DNA of 64,000 bases. Source: Alligator mississippiensis. Its lineage: Eukaryota; Chordata; Crocodylia; Alligatoridae. The notes below the pieces were generated by a model that had not been told where the DNA came from, did not search any database, and saw nothing but the letters and a program-made list of their open reading frames with translations. Each line of letters starts with the position of its first letter. Within the stretch, counting starts at the first letter, position 1. This document shows, piece by piece, positions 1 to 11,469 of the stretch. A program made the translations under genes and the position numbers. The DNA lies in the NCBI RefSeq assembly GCF_030867095.1, contig NC_081824.1:119420162-119484161 (forward strand), given 5' to 3'.

Positions 1-23
1 ACACACACACACACACACACACA
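1..23. repeat. (AC)n microsatellite at window edge
   Basis: Alternating AC repeat cut by the window start; the full length is unknown. Confidence 0.9.
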
Positions 24-2898
24 TCCAGGCAGGCTCCAGGGCATTTGGACTCCCAGTTCCCTGCCTGAGCCAACAATAGGAGAGCTCCATACAGTTTTGC
101 TGAGCAGAAGGATTTGGCTCCAGCATTGCTAGGGACATTTCATGTGCACCAACAGCCCATCCCAAGCCGCTTGCCTGCCCTGCAACCTGACACATGGGAG
201 GGAAGAAGGGAGGGAGGGCAGGATTGGGCTCCTTCTAGGCACAGAGATGGGAGAGAGAGAGACCAGCTGGGCAGTGAGTGGCAGGGGCAGCAGGGATCCT
301 CACTGCCACCTCACTCTAGCCATCCCCATAGAGCAGTCACACAAGTTCCCAGCCACTGGCTCCTGCCGGCTCTTGTGCATTTAACATGTGATCAAGCTTC
401 AGTGCTTAACAGGACTTTCCCCTGCAGGCTGGGGAGCAAAACAGGCCCCTCCCCATGCCCCAGCCCTTGCCCTGGCCACTGCCCTTCAGGGGACCACTGA
501 TTGGCAGGGGCCCCTTAGCCTGGACCCCACGGGCCCATGAGTTAATCTGCCCCTGGGCTCCATTCCCTGTCCCTCTAACCCCACTAGCCACCGACACTGA
601 CATCATACAGCTGGCATGGGGAACAAGCTGTAATGGCCACTCAGGGGTGGCCAGCTGCTTGGCTGCTCAGCTGGGCTCTGCATTCTCTGGCAGCTTCCTG
701 AGAGGTGTATGGGAATGCTCTCAGCACCCCCCAATGAACAGCAAACCTCTATTCTGTTCACTCATGACCTAATCTAGAGTGCTTTGAGTAAAGTGTGAGA
801 GTGTTTCCACCTTAGGCTTTTTGAATGTCTGTACTTAGCTTGAATCTAATATCCATGTCTTATTTGTCAGGTCCCTCTCTATTTTTTGTGCCTTGTAAAT
901 ATCATTGTCTTTTTCTTTAGAAAGTTTATATTCTCAGGGAAAAGTCTGCCCACTTCTACCACAGTGGCTGTATTTCTATTGCAGGTTAAAACTTCAGCTA
1001 TCTTTTCAGAATAAATTGGATTTCTAATGTACATACTGCTTTCTAAGATCTTTTGGAAATGTCCTTTCCCACAAAACAATTCAGGTTCCAGAAGATCATT
1101 ACTGTATTTTGCCCAGATTTGAGATAATTGTTTCATTTGATTCCAAGATATTGCTTTTTGACCATTTGGCATTTATCAAAAGCTTGGGCTTGTTGGGAAG
1201 CATTTTAATAACACCTTTGCTGTTTTAAAGGAATGGGGAATTTATTCACTGGTTACTTGGCAAGGTCAGATCCTTCTATCGGCATGTTGCAGTCTTCTTT
1301 TCCTTGCCAAAATTTGGGAGGCTCCAGTGAGGATCACCAAGTGTCTGACAAGATTTGGCAACTTCATCTAATTAACTTCAGGGCTCTTGCAGAGCTTTTA
1401 AGCTCCATAAGCAGTTCAGCAGAATTTTGAATCCATGTTGTGCAGCAGATCTCTTAACACCCAGAGGGACTCCTCTTAGCTCCAGAGTGCTCTATAGCCA
1501 TGTAAAGACCCCTGAGGAGCTCAAAAGCTTCAAAGTGTTTCTAACCCCAAAGTGACTAAAATAGGGCTTTGAGGCAGCACTGGTGAGGTTAAAGGACTTT
1601 GAAAAGTACATAAATGATGCTTGGAAAAACTTTGGGTTCAGTTCTACCAAGCAGGAGACCAAGATATGCTAATTAACACAGCTGTCATCAAGGATGTAAT
1701 CTAATTTACATACTTGGTAGCAAATAAATGCTTCCATATGGCAAAGTACCAATATTCTTCCTTGACAACTTTATCAAAAAAGCTAACGAAATTGCCAGAT
1801 AAAAAGTTAATTCAATTCAATATAAAATTGCAAACACAGTAACAGAAGTGAAAGAAACGTAAAAAAAATAATGCTTTATAAAAGCAAACACTGGACAGCT
1901 AGGGAATTCTATATTTTAAAAAAAGCTTATTGAAAAGCTGTAAGAAAATTGGAAAATGAAATAGAAGGCACCCTGATGTTCATAATTTCCTTACATTTCT
2001 AGCTATTCACCAGCTAAATTCATGAATCAGCCTTACCTCTAATCATTATATTGCTTCATAATTGACAACATGTACCAGATGCCTCATGTCTCTGTCCTGT
2101 ATTTGACTTCCTGCTGTATACAACACCCACCTGTCTACATACTCAATCACAAATTATTCTAGAATTCACTCTTCACAGACAAGACATCAATAACAAACTC
2201 TCACCTACCACAATTCACATAGACAACAAAGAGTGACTAAGCCATCATGCCCTTTTCTCAACATGTTGTAGCTTCTTGACCCAAATGAATGGCATCTTAC
2301 ATTGAATATACACCTTCTATCTAAGAATGGATAACTGGGTCCACAGGCCATGAAGGACATGGTTAAAGACATAACCAGCCAAAGACTTCAGATTTTAAAA
2401 TATAACAGAACAGTATGGCTTCTGAAGTGTACAGGAATGTGATGTCTGCAGCCACTGGATTTCATGGCCAATTGTCAAAGGAGTACAATTTAGGAGTACC
2501 AGCTGTAGTAGGTGGCGAGGTCTGGGAGATATAATTCTCCATTCTTTCTAATGTCAAATCCTTTACTTTAACTTACAGTTTTACCCAGGGGTCAAAATAA
2601 AACAAATTGATGGAACTTTTCCAGGCTTTATCCACAGAAGAAGCTCTGTCAAATTGAGTTGCCAAAATTAGATGATCTTCATTGTACAGATGTTCAGAAC
2701 ATGACCACATCTTCCTCTGGGCTCCACAGAATTTGGTCCCTTCCAGTATGGCTTACAGGCCCTGGTAGAAACTGCTTCTTCAACTTGTCTCCTTATGGGG
2801 GCAAAGAATAAGCAGTGTTATTCTCCCAAGTGCCAACCAATGGTAGCACTAGCATGACATGCTACTTCACACTGTGATCTTCAGCAGTCTTCACACTA
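24..2898. other. Gene-free interval, no recognised gene
   Basis: The first 770 bases are GC-richer and C-rich; beyond that the DNA is AT-rich. No ORF resembles a known protein. I see no clear SINE, LINE or terminal inverted repeat here. It may contain old repeat material below recognition. Confidence 0.4.
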
Positions 2899-2906
2899 CA
2901 GGTGGC

Positions 2907-3161
2907 TAGGGTGACCATATGTCCCCAATTTCAGAAACCAGTTCCAGCTGGCTGTTGAGCATTATAATGGGCATCCTGGAAACACAGGGGTGCAGGGCAA
3001 AGTCTGGCTGGCAGTCAGAACAGTGCAGAGTGTCTTCCAGGTAGGCACGGCTGCCTGCCCGGCATACTGCCCCACTGACTTGTGATAGTGTGGCGGAGGG
3101 GGCCAGTGCAATGCCTTGGATGAATGTTCTGGATGTCCTAGATTTCCTTATGGCCAGACGA
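2907..3161. mobile_element. Possible hAT-type MITE remnant
   Basis: The left end reads TAGGGTGACCATATGTCCCC and the right end, reverse-complemented, reads TCGTCTGGCCATAAGG, a partial inverted match. The flanking octamers CAGGTGGC (2899-2906) and CAGATGAT (3162-3169) agree at five positions, and all three differences are transitions. This suggests an old hAT insertion with a decayed 8-bp target duplication. Confidence 0.45.
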
Positions 3162-4017
3162 CAGATGATCAAAATTTTCTGATGGAACAGTTTTCCTTTG
3201 GAAAACAGATTTGACAAAATTAAAATGTTTTGCAGGAATGCATTGATTTAATTTTAAAAAATGATTGAAATATTTATTTTGATAAGATTGTAATTTTTCA
3301 TTTCAATAAAGTGAAAGCATTTTGAGTTTTTCTTTCGAACTTTATGTTATTTGTATTCTCACAGTAAGTTTTATTCTGAATAACAATAACATGTAATGTA
3401 ATATAATAGATCAAGTCAAAGCAAAGTAGTTCAGTATTTAATTTCAATCAGATTATTTTAATATTTTCCACAATTCTTTTTTTCTTTTATTAGTAACTAT
3501 TTTGATTTGGGATGACAATAAATTGAAATGTCAACATTTCCTACAGTGGAATAGAAATTCTGATTTTTTACCAGTTCTAGAATTCTGTTTGTAATCTAGC
3601 CTGCAACATCTACATGTTACTTTGAAAGAGTTCAGAATAAAAGGTGCTGTCTATGTACAAAACTATTGTCATAAACAATTTCCTTCATTTTCCTCTGTGG
3701 TTCTTCTGAACTATTCTTGACTTCTGAACTGATTAGTGTTTAATTAGACTTCTTTGAGCAAGTGCATCTACATTCCCCAGAATTACTCAGAAGCAACCCT
3801 AACCAGCTGTTTATGAAAACAGTGGAATTGGTGGACTACAAAATGAAGTCCTGAACCCTTCTCCATAGGCAGAAATGTTTAAAAATGGGAGCAGTGAAAT
3901 TCTTAGTGTTTATACAAATTCTGGATGTAAAACAGAACTTGCTGTTCAGTTATACCAAAAGGGGCATGCTTCAAATGATTTCTATGAGAGGCATTTTGCA
4001 CTAGTTTAGTGACACAC

Positions 4018-4276
4018 TGGCCTCGTTTACATGAGACGCTGACTGTACAGTTGTTACTGCGCAGTCATGTAGTACTTGTATAAATAAGTACTGAATAACT
4101 GCTCAGTAACCCAAGTTATTGTGAAGTAGCGCCAATGAATGTCTTTTTGTGATGCTGACTGTGCAGCAGCCTACTACTACTGAGCAGTAGCATCGTGTCA
4201 TGGTTGTTGCCACGTGACACTGCTGTGCGGTAGTACTGGGCTACTACACAGTCAGCGTCTCGTGTAGACATGGCGA
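4018..4276. mobile_element. Palindromic MITE, about 259 bp (GTCTACA-terminus family)
   Basis: The ends are inverted: the left end has GAGACGCTGACTGT preceded by GTTTACAT, and the right end reverse-complemented has GAGACGCTGACTGT preceded by GTCTACAC. The interior is also partly self-complementary, rich in TACTGNNCAGTA-like motifs. Related copies lie at 54795, 56933, 58302 and 58557. No clear target duplication was found. Confidence 0.75.
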
Positions 4277-4349
4277 CTAAGAGCATAAGAGAAAGGCTTA
4301 CTAATTGTAGTTTATTAGTGTTGGCATGATGTAGGCATGATGGGCCAGG

Positions 4350-4445
4350 ACATATGTGAGAGGCAAAGGTTTTTTTGGGGTGATATCTTTTATTGAATAA
4401 ACTGTATGGTTGGGATGTACTTAGACAAGTCCAAATGCAGTGTAT
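4350..4445 (-). mobile_element. Possible Penelope-like element 3' fragment
   Basis: The reverse complement contains TTCAATAAAAGATATCACCC, resembling the GGTCTAATAAAAGATACCAC segment of the copies at 17046 and 63518. The match is short and the copy looks old. Confidence 0.35.
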
Positions 4446-5497
4446 TCATCCTCACATCTTGTTTAACAGCTAGCACATTTGAAAGAGAAAATGGCTGTTG
4501 TTACCAACTGATTCAAAGTTGGTTTCACTCTGGGAGCTAAAGGGTTATAGACTTGATCTATATTATCACCTTCTCCTGTTTCTCCCCTCCTTCTGTTCAG
4601 TGTTGCTGGTACAGGGCCATGGCCACAGAGGACAGCAGGTTTGGCTGGCTGCCTTCTAGTTGTGTGCATGTAGCCAACATCAGATAGTACTGCTGCAATG
4701 GGACCTTTCGCCACTTGATGGATTTTTGCTTCTACAGGGCAATGTCACTAAAGGTTATCTCATTCTGATGGTTAATGTGGGCCAGAAAAAAAATCTACCT
4801 TAGCCTGGAAGTAACTGAGTAAGCCTGACTGGTAAAATGCTGTATAAAATGTTGGTACCAAAACGAGGCCACATCTAAAGCATTATCTTTCTGCTGAGGT
4901 ACATGTTGCTGCCATAAAGGCTTGCTTTTCCTATTTAATCTGTATTAGATGCAGAGAACTAGAGCTCAAGAAACATCATCTGGGCTGGCACAGTCCTTAT
5001 TTCTTTCATATCCCCCTTGTCAACAGTTTGAAAGTGAGATGGCTAATTTTGTGCCTGACAAGAAAGGACGGATCATTTTCTCAGATGCTGCTATCAGCAG
5101 AGTCAGTGCTGGTACACTCTCTGAGGGAGTCCCCAAACTACAGGTTACTGGCAGGCAGACAAACACTCACTGACAGCCATTTGTGACCAACTATGAAACA
5201 CCATCTGCTGTAGTTGGAGGGAAGGAACATATCCAGCAAGTGATACCACTGTGAGAAATGATTTTCTGTGTTGACACACAGCAGTCTTCACCTAGCCCTA
5301 AAGAATAAGTCTACTTTGTTTTCCTAGATGTGTGCATGTGGGAGAGAAATATTGTGCCTTGATGTGATTCCATAGGTGAAGTATTCTGGCCGTGTTTATA
5401 ACAGTTAGAAAAAGGAAGCATTTGTTACATTAGAATTATACATATGAACCACATACAACTGTGGTAGGACCTAGAAGGCAGTGGTTATAGAAGGAAA
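4446..5497. other. Gene-free interval
   Basis: No recognisable gene. Short open frames (such as 4463-4714 minus) do not match a family I know. No clear repeat ends were seen. Confidence 0.35.
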
Positions 5498-5725
5498 TGT
5501 TACATAGTGGTTTAAGCAACTGACTATAGAGTTGGAAGTTTGGAATTCTTTCTATTCCAGTTTCATCCCTGAGCTGCCTGTGACTGTGGGCAAATCACTT
5601 AACTACTGTGTGGCTTGGTTTCCACTTACATGAATTGGTAATGCTAATTCCTGCCTTTCCTAAAAAAGTACTGTGAGGCTTAATTATTGTTTGTAAAGCA
5701 CATTCAGGTGTTTATATTGAAGGCA
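5498..5725 (+). mobile_element. MIR-like SINE
   Basis: The stretch follows the MIR order: AGTGGTTTAAGCAACTGACT, a core with TGACTGTGGGCAAATCACTT then AACTACTGTGTGGCTTGGTT, and a tail with GTACTGTGAGGCTTAATTAT then TGTAAAGCACATTCAG. This corresponds to the conserved MIR core and the part before the 3' tail. The copy is ancient and diverged. Confidence 0.75.
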
Positions 5726-6324
5726 TTGAATCTGATTTTACTAAAGGTAAAAAGATAAATTGTTGACTATACAGACAAGACTGCAAGACAGTTTTCTTGT
5801 GCAGTGTAGCAAATCTGTTTTCTTCCTAGCCATTTCACTTTTGTATAAAAAATAAGCAGGGAAAACATGTTAAAATTAATATAAATATAAAATATAAGAG
5901 TTGCTGTTGTCCAGTTTCAAAAACTACTTTTCTTTAAACACACAGACATGTCATTATAGTTTAAGGTTCAGGTTGTATAAAGGACATCCAGACTGTTTAC
6001 AGGAAAAAGGAATCTTACTTGCTCATTAACTTAAATAAGGCATGCAGCCAAAGGCATATGCCATCTCTTCCCTCTCTGGTCAGAAAACTAGGCTTTCATT
6101 TTTAAGAGTCTTAATAGTCCTGTGTCTCATGATTAAGTAATGAGAGCTGGCATCCAAAGTGTCTGAAGTTCAGCTGATCTTGCATTATCCTTGTAGGCCC
6201 TGACAGACTATTAAATAAAATGTTTTCCAGGAGAACATGAAAGCAAAAAAAAAGAAGGCCTTAGAATCTCAGTGCAACCGACAAATGTTAGGCTTATTGT
6301 ATTATTTTGCATGAAATCTGATTA

Positions 6325-6368
6325 AATTGTTAGAATTAAATTAAAGAATTGTTAGAATTAAATTAAAG
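6325..6368. repeat. 22-bp perfect tandem duplication
   Basis: The unit AATTGTTAGAATTAAATTAA plus AG occurs twice in direct succession (6325-6346 and 6347-6368) without mismatch, which suggests a recent slippage or duplication event. Confidence 0.9.
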
Positions 6369-7019
6369 AAACATAAAAAAACCTGTCTAGAGACTTGACA
6401 TTTGAGTTCTGAAATCTGACTCTTAAGATGAATGCATATGATATAAAATGGGAGTCTTTACATTGACTTCAATGGGATTTGGGTCAGTCATGGTATTGCC
6501 AAAGAAAAATCCCTTTAACAAAACATGCATATGTATTTAGGATCCTTTTTAATGGGGAAAGAGGATCCATTTCCCTAGAGTTTGGTGTTCTTTTATGAAA
6601 GCAGGCTACAGAGCTGAAATCCTGCAAGCTCAAGTGACCTACAACAGAGATGACTCCGAAATGTTATTGTAATCTCTTGTGGGGGGAGGCAAAAGCACAT
6701 TACATTACACCAGAGGGTTGGAGTGACCTGTGCATGGGAACACAGCAAGTCCACGGGGGCCAAGGGGGGAAGGGAGTGAGGGGAAAGCCTTATGATTTAA
6801 ATATGCTTTCACTTATGGCTGTGCAATATGAAAACCAAATCTAAACATTTGTCTGCAGAATCAGGTGATGATTGGCCCTCTGCTGTCTCAAGGGGGGCAG
6901 GAAAATGGTCCATGCACCTGCCACCTAATTCAGTTTAAAACCTGACACATTTACCAAGAGTGGGCTGGCATAATGAAGTTCATTCAGTCTGTCAGTGAAG
7001 TCAATAACTTATCCCCAAC

Positions 7020-7262
7020 TGCTTTTGTTTCAGTGGCGGCAGTGCCTCTGATCGGGCTGAGGTACTTATTCAAGTAAAATTTATTTTCAATTGCAGGCCA
7101 TAATACAACTGGCACAAGCCTTGCTTTGACAGAAGCTTTTGCTCAAGGCTAAACTATTGTTAAAGTTTGTGCCCATTGTCCGGGGTCTTTGATCTGTCAA
7201 AGCTGCTTAACAAGCTGGTTAAAAACTGTTTCAGATAACAGGTGTGTCCTTTGAGGACACAG
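7020..7262. promoter_or_regulatory. Candidate enhancer with four TCF/LEF-like cores
   Basis: CTTTGA or its complement occurs at 7124-7129, 7187-7192 (extended to CTTTGATC), 7197-7202 (TCAAAG) and 7249-7254. The middle two face each other four bases apart. The stretch is free of recognisable repeats. TCF/LEF factors bind CTTTGA(T/A) and Wnt signalling acts on dorsal neural tube genes, but a function here is an inference. Confidence 0.3.
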
Positions 7263-8027
7263 GGCCATTTTTCAACTTCTTTAAAAGACTAGTCCAGTGG
7301 CTGACTAAAATTTACATGCTGGTTGGTGGTGATATATGTAAAGCACTTTTAAAGCAAGAAACTAGATGTAATGTCTTATTTCCCTGAACTGCCTTGTGTG
7401 ACTTTTTGGGGGGGAGGGCAAAGATTTATGATGTATTTTTCCTGGATAGAAAAATTATTTAGATGTAAAATTATTTATCTGTAGTTTTAAAGAAATGAAA
7501 AGCTTCAGTGAAATATTTGCCAGAACTGCAAGCCCTTTAGCATGTAAGAAAGCTGCCATCCCTGATGTCTGACAAAGGAGAATCATAGCAGAATAAAAGG
7601 GATGTAATTCATGTCATCAATTCAGTGGAGAAGTGCAACATTGTGCAAATAGTGCCTGATATAGGATTGTCACTGTATCATTTTTTCAGTAATTAATTTC
7701 CTTGCACATCATATATTGCTTCTTGAGCTATTCCATGGCCAGAGGTCACAACAACTGCTTGCTGTGGTCATCCATGGGAGCTAGGGAAGAACTATTCTGA
7801 CAATCACGAGCTGCTTTTATCCTCTAAAATAACACAAGGAACCATAGGCATCCTTGTTATGGATCCCAAAGACCAGTCCTGGGAGGCTAGAAGTGGGGAG
7901 GCTAGAAATGCGATCTTTAGGCAACATGAGTTCAAGTTCAACTTCAGTGAACAATGAATATCAAATTACATTTTCAAGGCTATATTCTCATGAAAAAGAG
8001 CTGCAAGCTTCTATTAAAAAACAAACA

Positions 8028-8250
8028 TAGGCACATAGGATTAGAAGGGACCTTCCAGGTCATCAAGTCTAGTCCTATATCTTTGCAGATAACAGTGTGT
8101 TTCAATGAATCCCCAAGAACCTCTGTTTTAGTCCCACTCACACACTATTGCCAAAGAGGAAGAAGATGCTCTGTAGCATGCCACAAGAAGAGAGCAGAGA
8201 AGACAAGGACAGCACAATTGCCTATGCAACTGCAATGGCTTGGAATTAGT
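8028..8250 (-). mobile_element. CR1 LINE 3' fragment, antisense
   Basis: The plus strand reads CATAGGATTAGAAGGGACCT then TCCAGGTCATCAAGTCTAGT, the reverse complement of the CR1 3' end. Older CR1-like sequence resumes at about 9340-9600 in the same orientation. The two may be parts of one copy separated by a later hAT insertion. Confidence 0.6.
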
Positions 8251-8617
8251 TAGGTAAAATGTGCTCAGCTGATCCTAGGAAGTGGACTATGCTCCACACC
8301 ACACAGGAAGACAGAAATCCCAATGTCCCTTTCCAATTTGACCTGGGGGGGGGACATTCCTTTTTATGGCTCCAAATCTGGTAATCAGTTTGACTCTGAA
8401 AACATGACTCAACAACCAGGCACCACTGCTTCCTCAATAGCATTAGGTGTGCCAGGGCACCCCAGCCTATCTCTCACCTCAAGCTGTGGCCAATGTTAGA
8501 AGAGAAACCCCCCACCTGAGAAACCAAGTAATATATTCAAGGGGGAAGATGTCTCTTCCTTCCAGGTGACCAGCAGAATCCCAGAAAGATGGGATACTTT
8601 CTATATAAACAAGCAAC

Positions 8618-9278
8618 CAGAGGCAGATCCAAGATTTTACAAAGTGTGTGTGTGGGAGCAGCAACCAGCTGCAGGGATGGATGCACCTCCTGCTCCTAGC
8701 CTCCTTTCCCCCACCCCTCCCTACACCAGGATAGGCAGACTGTGTGGCAGATGCAGAAGTTGGGGACTTTTTAAAGTCCCAAAGTAGGTAAGAATTCTCC
8801 CCTTCCTTCCCCTCTGTGCTTAGAGGTAAGTAGCCTCCCCATCCCCTTCCCTGCTTGCCACTGTTGGTGACTCCACTTTCTGCACTGTCCATATATGAGG
8901 GGAGCTCCATTTCTTCACCAGTTCCCACTCCCTGTCTGCTCCCCTGGGGTATTCCCCAAACCCAGAAGCAGGCATAGGGAGGATGAAACTGTTCCCACTG
9001 CTGCCAGCACCCTTGCCCTAGTCTCAGCCCAGCCCCTACACAGGTTGGCTGGAACAGGATAGGAACTCCCCTTGCCACCAGGACTTTGGACACTGGGGAC
9101 AGCAGGGACACCAACAGCTGTAGGCAGAAGAGCGAGGAAATGGGAGGTGAAAGCACAGGGAGGTGAAGGGAAGCGGGGTGGGGATTTTTGCCTTCTTCAG
9201 GATGACTGCTGCACCAGCCACGTGGTAAAAAAGTGGGGATGAGGCCACACTACCGCATGCCTTGTGGATTTGCCTCTG
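8618..9278. mobile_element. hAT-type nonautonomous element, perfect 8-bp target duplication
   Basis: Terminal inverted repeats are CAGAGGCAGATCC (left) and CAGAGGCAAATCC (right, reverse-complemented), 12 of 13 identical. They are flanked by identical octamers CAAGCAAC at 8610-8617 and 9279-9286. The 661-bp interior is C/T-rich and carries no transposase. The open frame 8479-9156 across it is a by-product. It is the same family as 10720-11461 and 13521-14200. Confidence 0.9.
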
Positions 9279-9339
9279 CAAGCAACCCACACAGATATCA
9301 AGTTTCCTTTTAGCCCTCTCATAGGATATGAAATGCTTG

Positions 9340-9600
9340 AAGCCACATATCATATGTTCTGTTTAATACGTTTACTCTATCTTTCCCATCTAGCTCCAGC
9401 TTGAAGAATGCTCTAGTTTCTCTCACTACCTTGTTCAAAAGCCCTCCTCTCATGGTTAGAAAACTTTTCCTACTTTCCAAGCTGTATTTCCTTGTTTCTA
9501 GTTTACACCTATTTGATCTTGCACCAATATTGTCCTTCAACCTAGATTGCTCTTCTTCTTTCTGATTTTTAGAGAGAATAATCAAACCCCGTTTCATAGA
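9340..9600 (-). mobile_element. Old CR1-like LINE fragment, antisense
   Basis: The plus strand has GTTAGAAAACTTTTCCTACT then TTCCAAGCTGTATTTCCTTG, resembling the antisense of the CR1 part that encodes the GGTTGGATATTAGGAAAAAG-like stretch. Strongly diverged. Confidence 0.5.
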
Positions 9601-10711
9601 AACATACTGAGATTCTCCATTACTTATTTACCCTTTTCCCCATCAAATCAGACAGTGTGGTGACCATGAGTTTTACTTGCCCTGAAAGCTGGCTTTGCTT
9701 GTGAGCAGATCATGATAAACTGAGATAACTTTGCTTTAAAAACTGAGCCTGCTTGCTAGGCATATTTTCCCCAAACAATCCCATCTGTACAGAAAATCTG
9801 TCATTAGCTTGTTAGTTCAGGGCAGCTGGGGAATAAAACAAGCACTTTGTCAAATGTAGTAGTTTGCGAACATCCCTGTACCAAATCAGAGATGAAAGGG
9901 AAAAACAAAGCTTTCTAATATCACTCTGCAATGTTCACCATTAGGATCATTATGGCTGTTCAAAGATTACTTTGGCTTGCATGTGTGCCATCAATTAGCT
10001 CCAGAGCTATGTTTTGAACAATTCATTTTTATCATTCAAATGACGCCAGAAAGATGCTAGAGAGAGGACAAATTCCTGCTCTGAGGATTCAGTCCTGCTG
10101 TTGACCTTTCCACAGAACTCTCCATGACTTTGCTGAAAGATACTAGTTGAAATCCCAGCCTTACTACAGTCAAAACTAGAATACTCAATGCACGCTTTGT
10201 GTAGAGCCGTGGCAGAATCTGTATCTAAGGGTAATGAAAATGACATGTTGAAAGCACATGTCAATATGGGGTTCCCCATGTCTCCTTTAACTGAGGTTGA
10301 AAGCAGCTTGGCCACCAGTGCAGAGGAAGCCAAAATCATTTTTAAGCCCAGTTGAATGGAGACCAAGAGGAACCTACTGTTTATTCATTGTCAACATCAC
10401 ATTCATTTTCCTAGAATACACAAGAAATAAATGAGTTTGATTTCCAAAGCTGATTATCCTGGAAAGCTTACCTGCCTCCTTTGCAGCTGGTACAACATCT
10501 TTACGACAGTGCTCAAAAGCAGAATAAAGGAATTGTGCTTTTCATAAATTATTCTATGATTTCTGAAATTCTAGGTTGTGATTCCATCAGAGGTGTCATA
10601 CAGGAGATCCAGGATGGGGAATCTGGGGATTGCACTAAAAAAAGATAAAATTTAAAAACATGTATATGTTTAAAAAAAGATAAATAGCATAAGACTAGTT
10701 ATGATGTGTTC
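9601..10711. other. Gene-free interval
   Basis: AT-rich, no recognised gene or repeat boundary. A minus-strand frame at 10007-10366 has no recognisable domain. Confidence 0.35.
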
Positions 10712-10719
10712 TTTGAAGC

Positions 10720-11461
10720 CATGGGTGGATCTAGGATTTTGAAAAGGGGGGTGCAGATGGTATGGTATTATCAGATGGTGTGGTATATTATCACATATAA
10801 CACAACATACATTTTTCTCCAATTAAAAAAACCTCAAAGCTTTATTAATATGATAAGAGTCTGCCACTGTGTTATTCCATTCAAGATCAAAGCACAAACA
10901 ATTATGACTTTATTGAAATGTTCACTAATTTGCTAGATTATATATTAAGTTTAAAAACACAACAAAGTAGGTAAAAATACTTGAAATTGTAAAAAGATAT
11001 TGTTTCATTGATCTTGTAGTCATTATGCACATCTCTTATTCAGATTTGTAAAACAAAATGTAGTGTTCTTAAGCACCTTGATAGTGCCTCCAATTCTTCA
11101 CTGTCAATCATTTTTACACCTGGTTTAATATTACTACACTTGAGTTAAGGTTTTTTAGCTAGAGTTAAAAACAGTCTGCAGGGCTGTGAAATAGAAATGC
11201 AATATTACCAGGAATGGCTAACACAGCAAAATTGCAGAAGAAAGGATTGTTTAAATCATGGAATATCAATTCCACTAAACAGGAGAGAGGGTTCTTAACA
11301 CCTGTGAAATGGAGGTAAGTTATAATGAGCTATGAAGTCTATTGACTCCTTAGTGCTTCCTGAATAGAAATTCTGCTGCCCTTCCCAGGCAGTGCTTTTA
11401 AAGTTTGGGCAGAGCAGAGATCAAAGGGTTCAATGGGTGCAACCCCTCCCAGATGCAACCA
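10720..11461. mobile_element. hAT-type element, perfect 8-bp target duplication
   Basis: The left end is CATGGGTGGATCTAGG; the right end reverse-complemented is TGGTTGCATCTGGG. The flanking octamers TTTGAAGC at 10712-10719 and 11462-11469 are identical. The interior differs from the 8618 and 13521 copies: it is AT-rich, so it may preserve a different part of the parental element. No transposase domain is recognisable. Confidence 0.75.
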
Positions 11462-11469
11462 TTTGAAGC

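Larger units (their letters stand above)
5726..8027. other. Gene-free interval
   Basis: AT-rich with no gene. It contains the 22-bp tandem duplication, a short palindromic motif copy near 6461-6480 (TTGACTTCAATGGGA) and the TCF/LEF-like cluster listed separately. Confidence 0.4.

Noticed and set aside
8479-9156. 225-codon minus-strand frame
   Set aside because: It lies mostly inside a hAT-type MITE with defined ends and has no recognisable domain.
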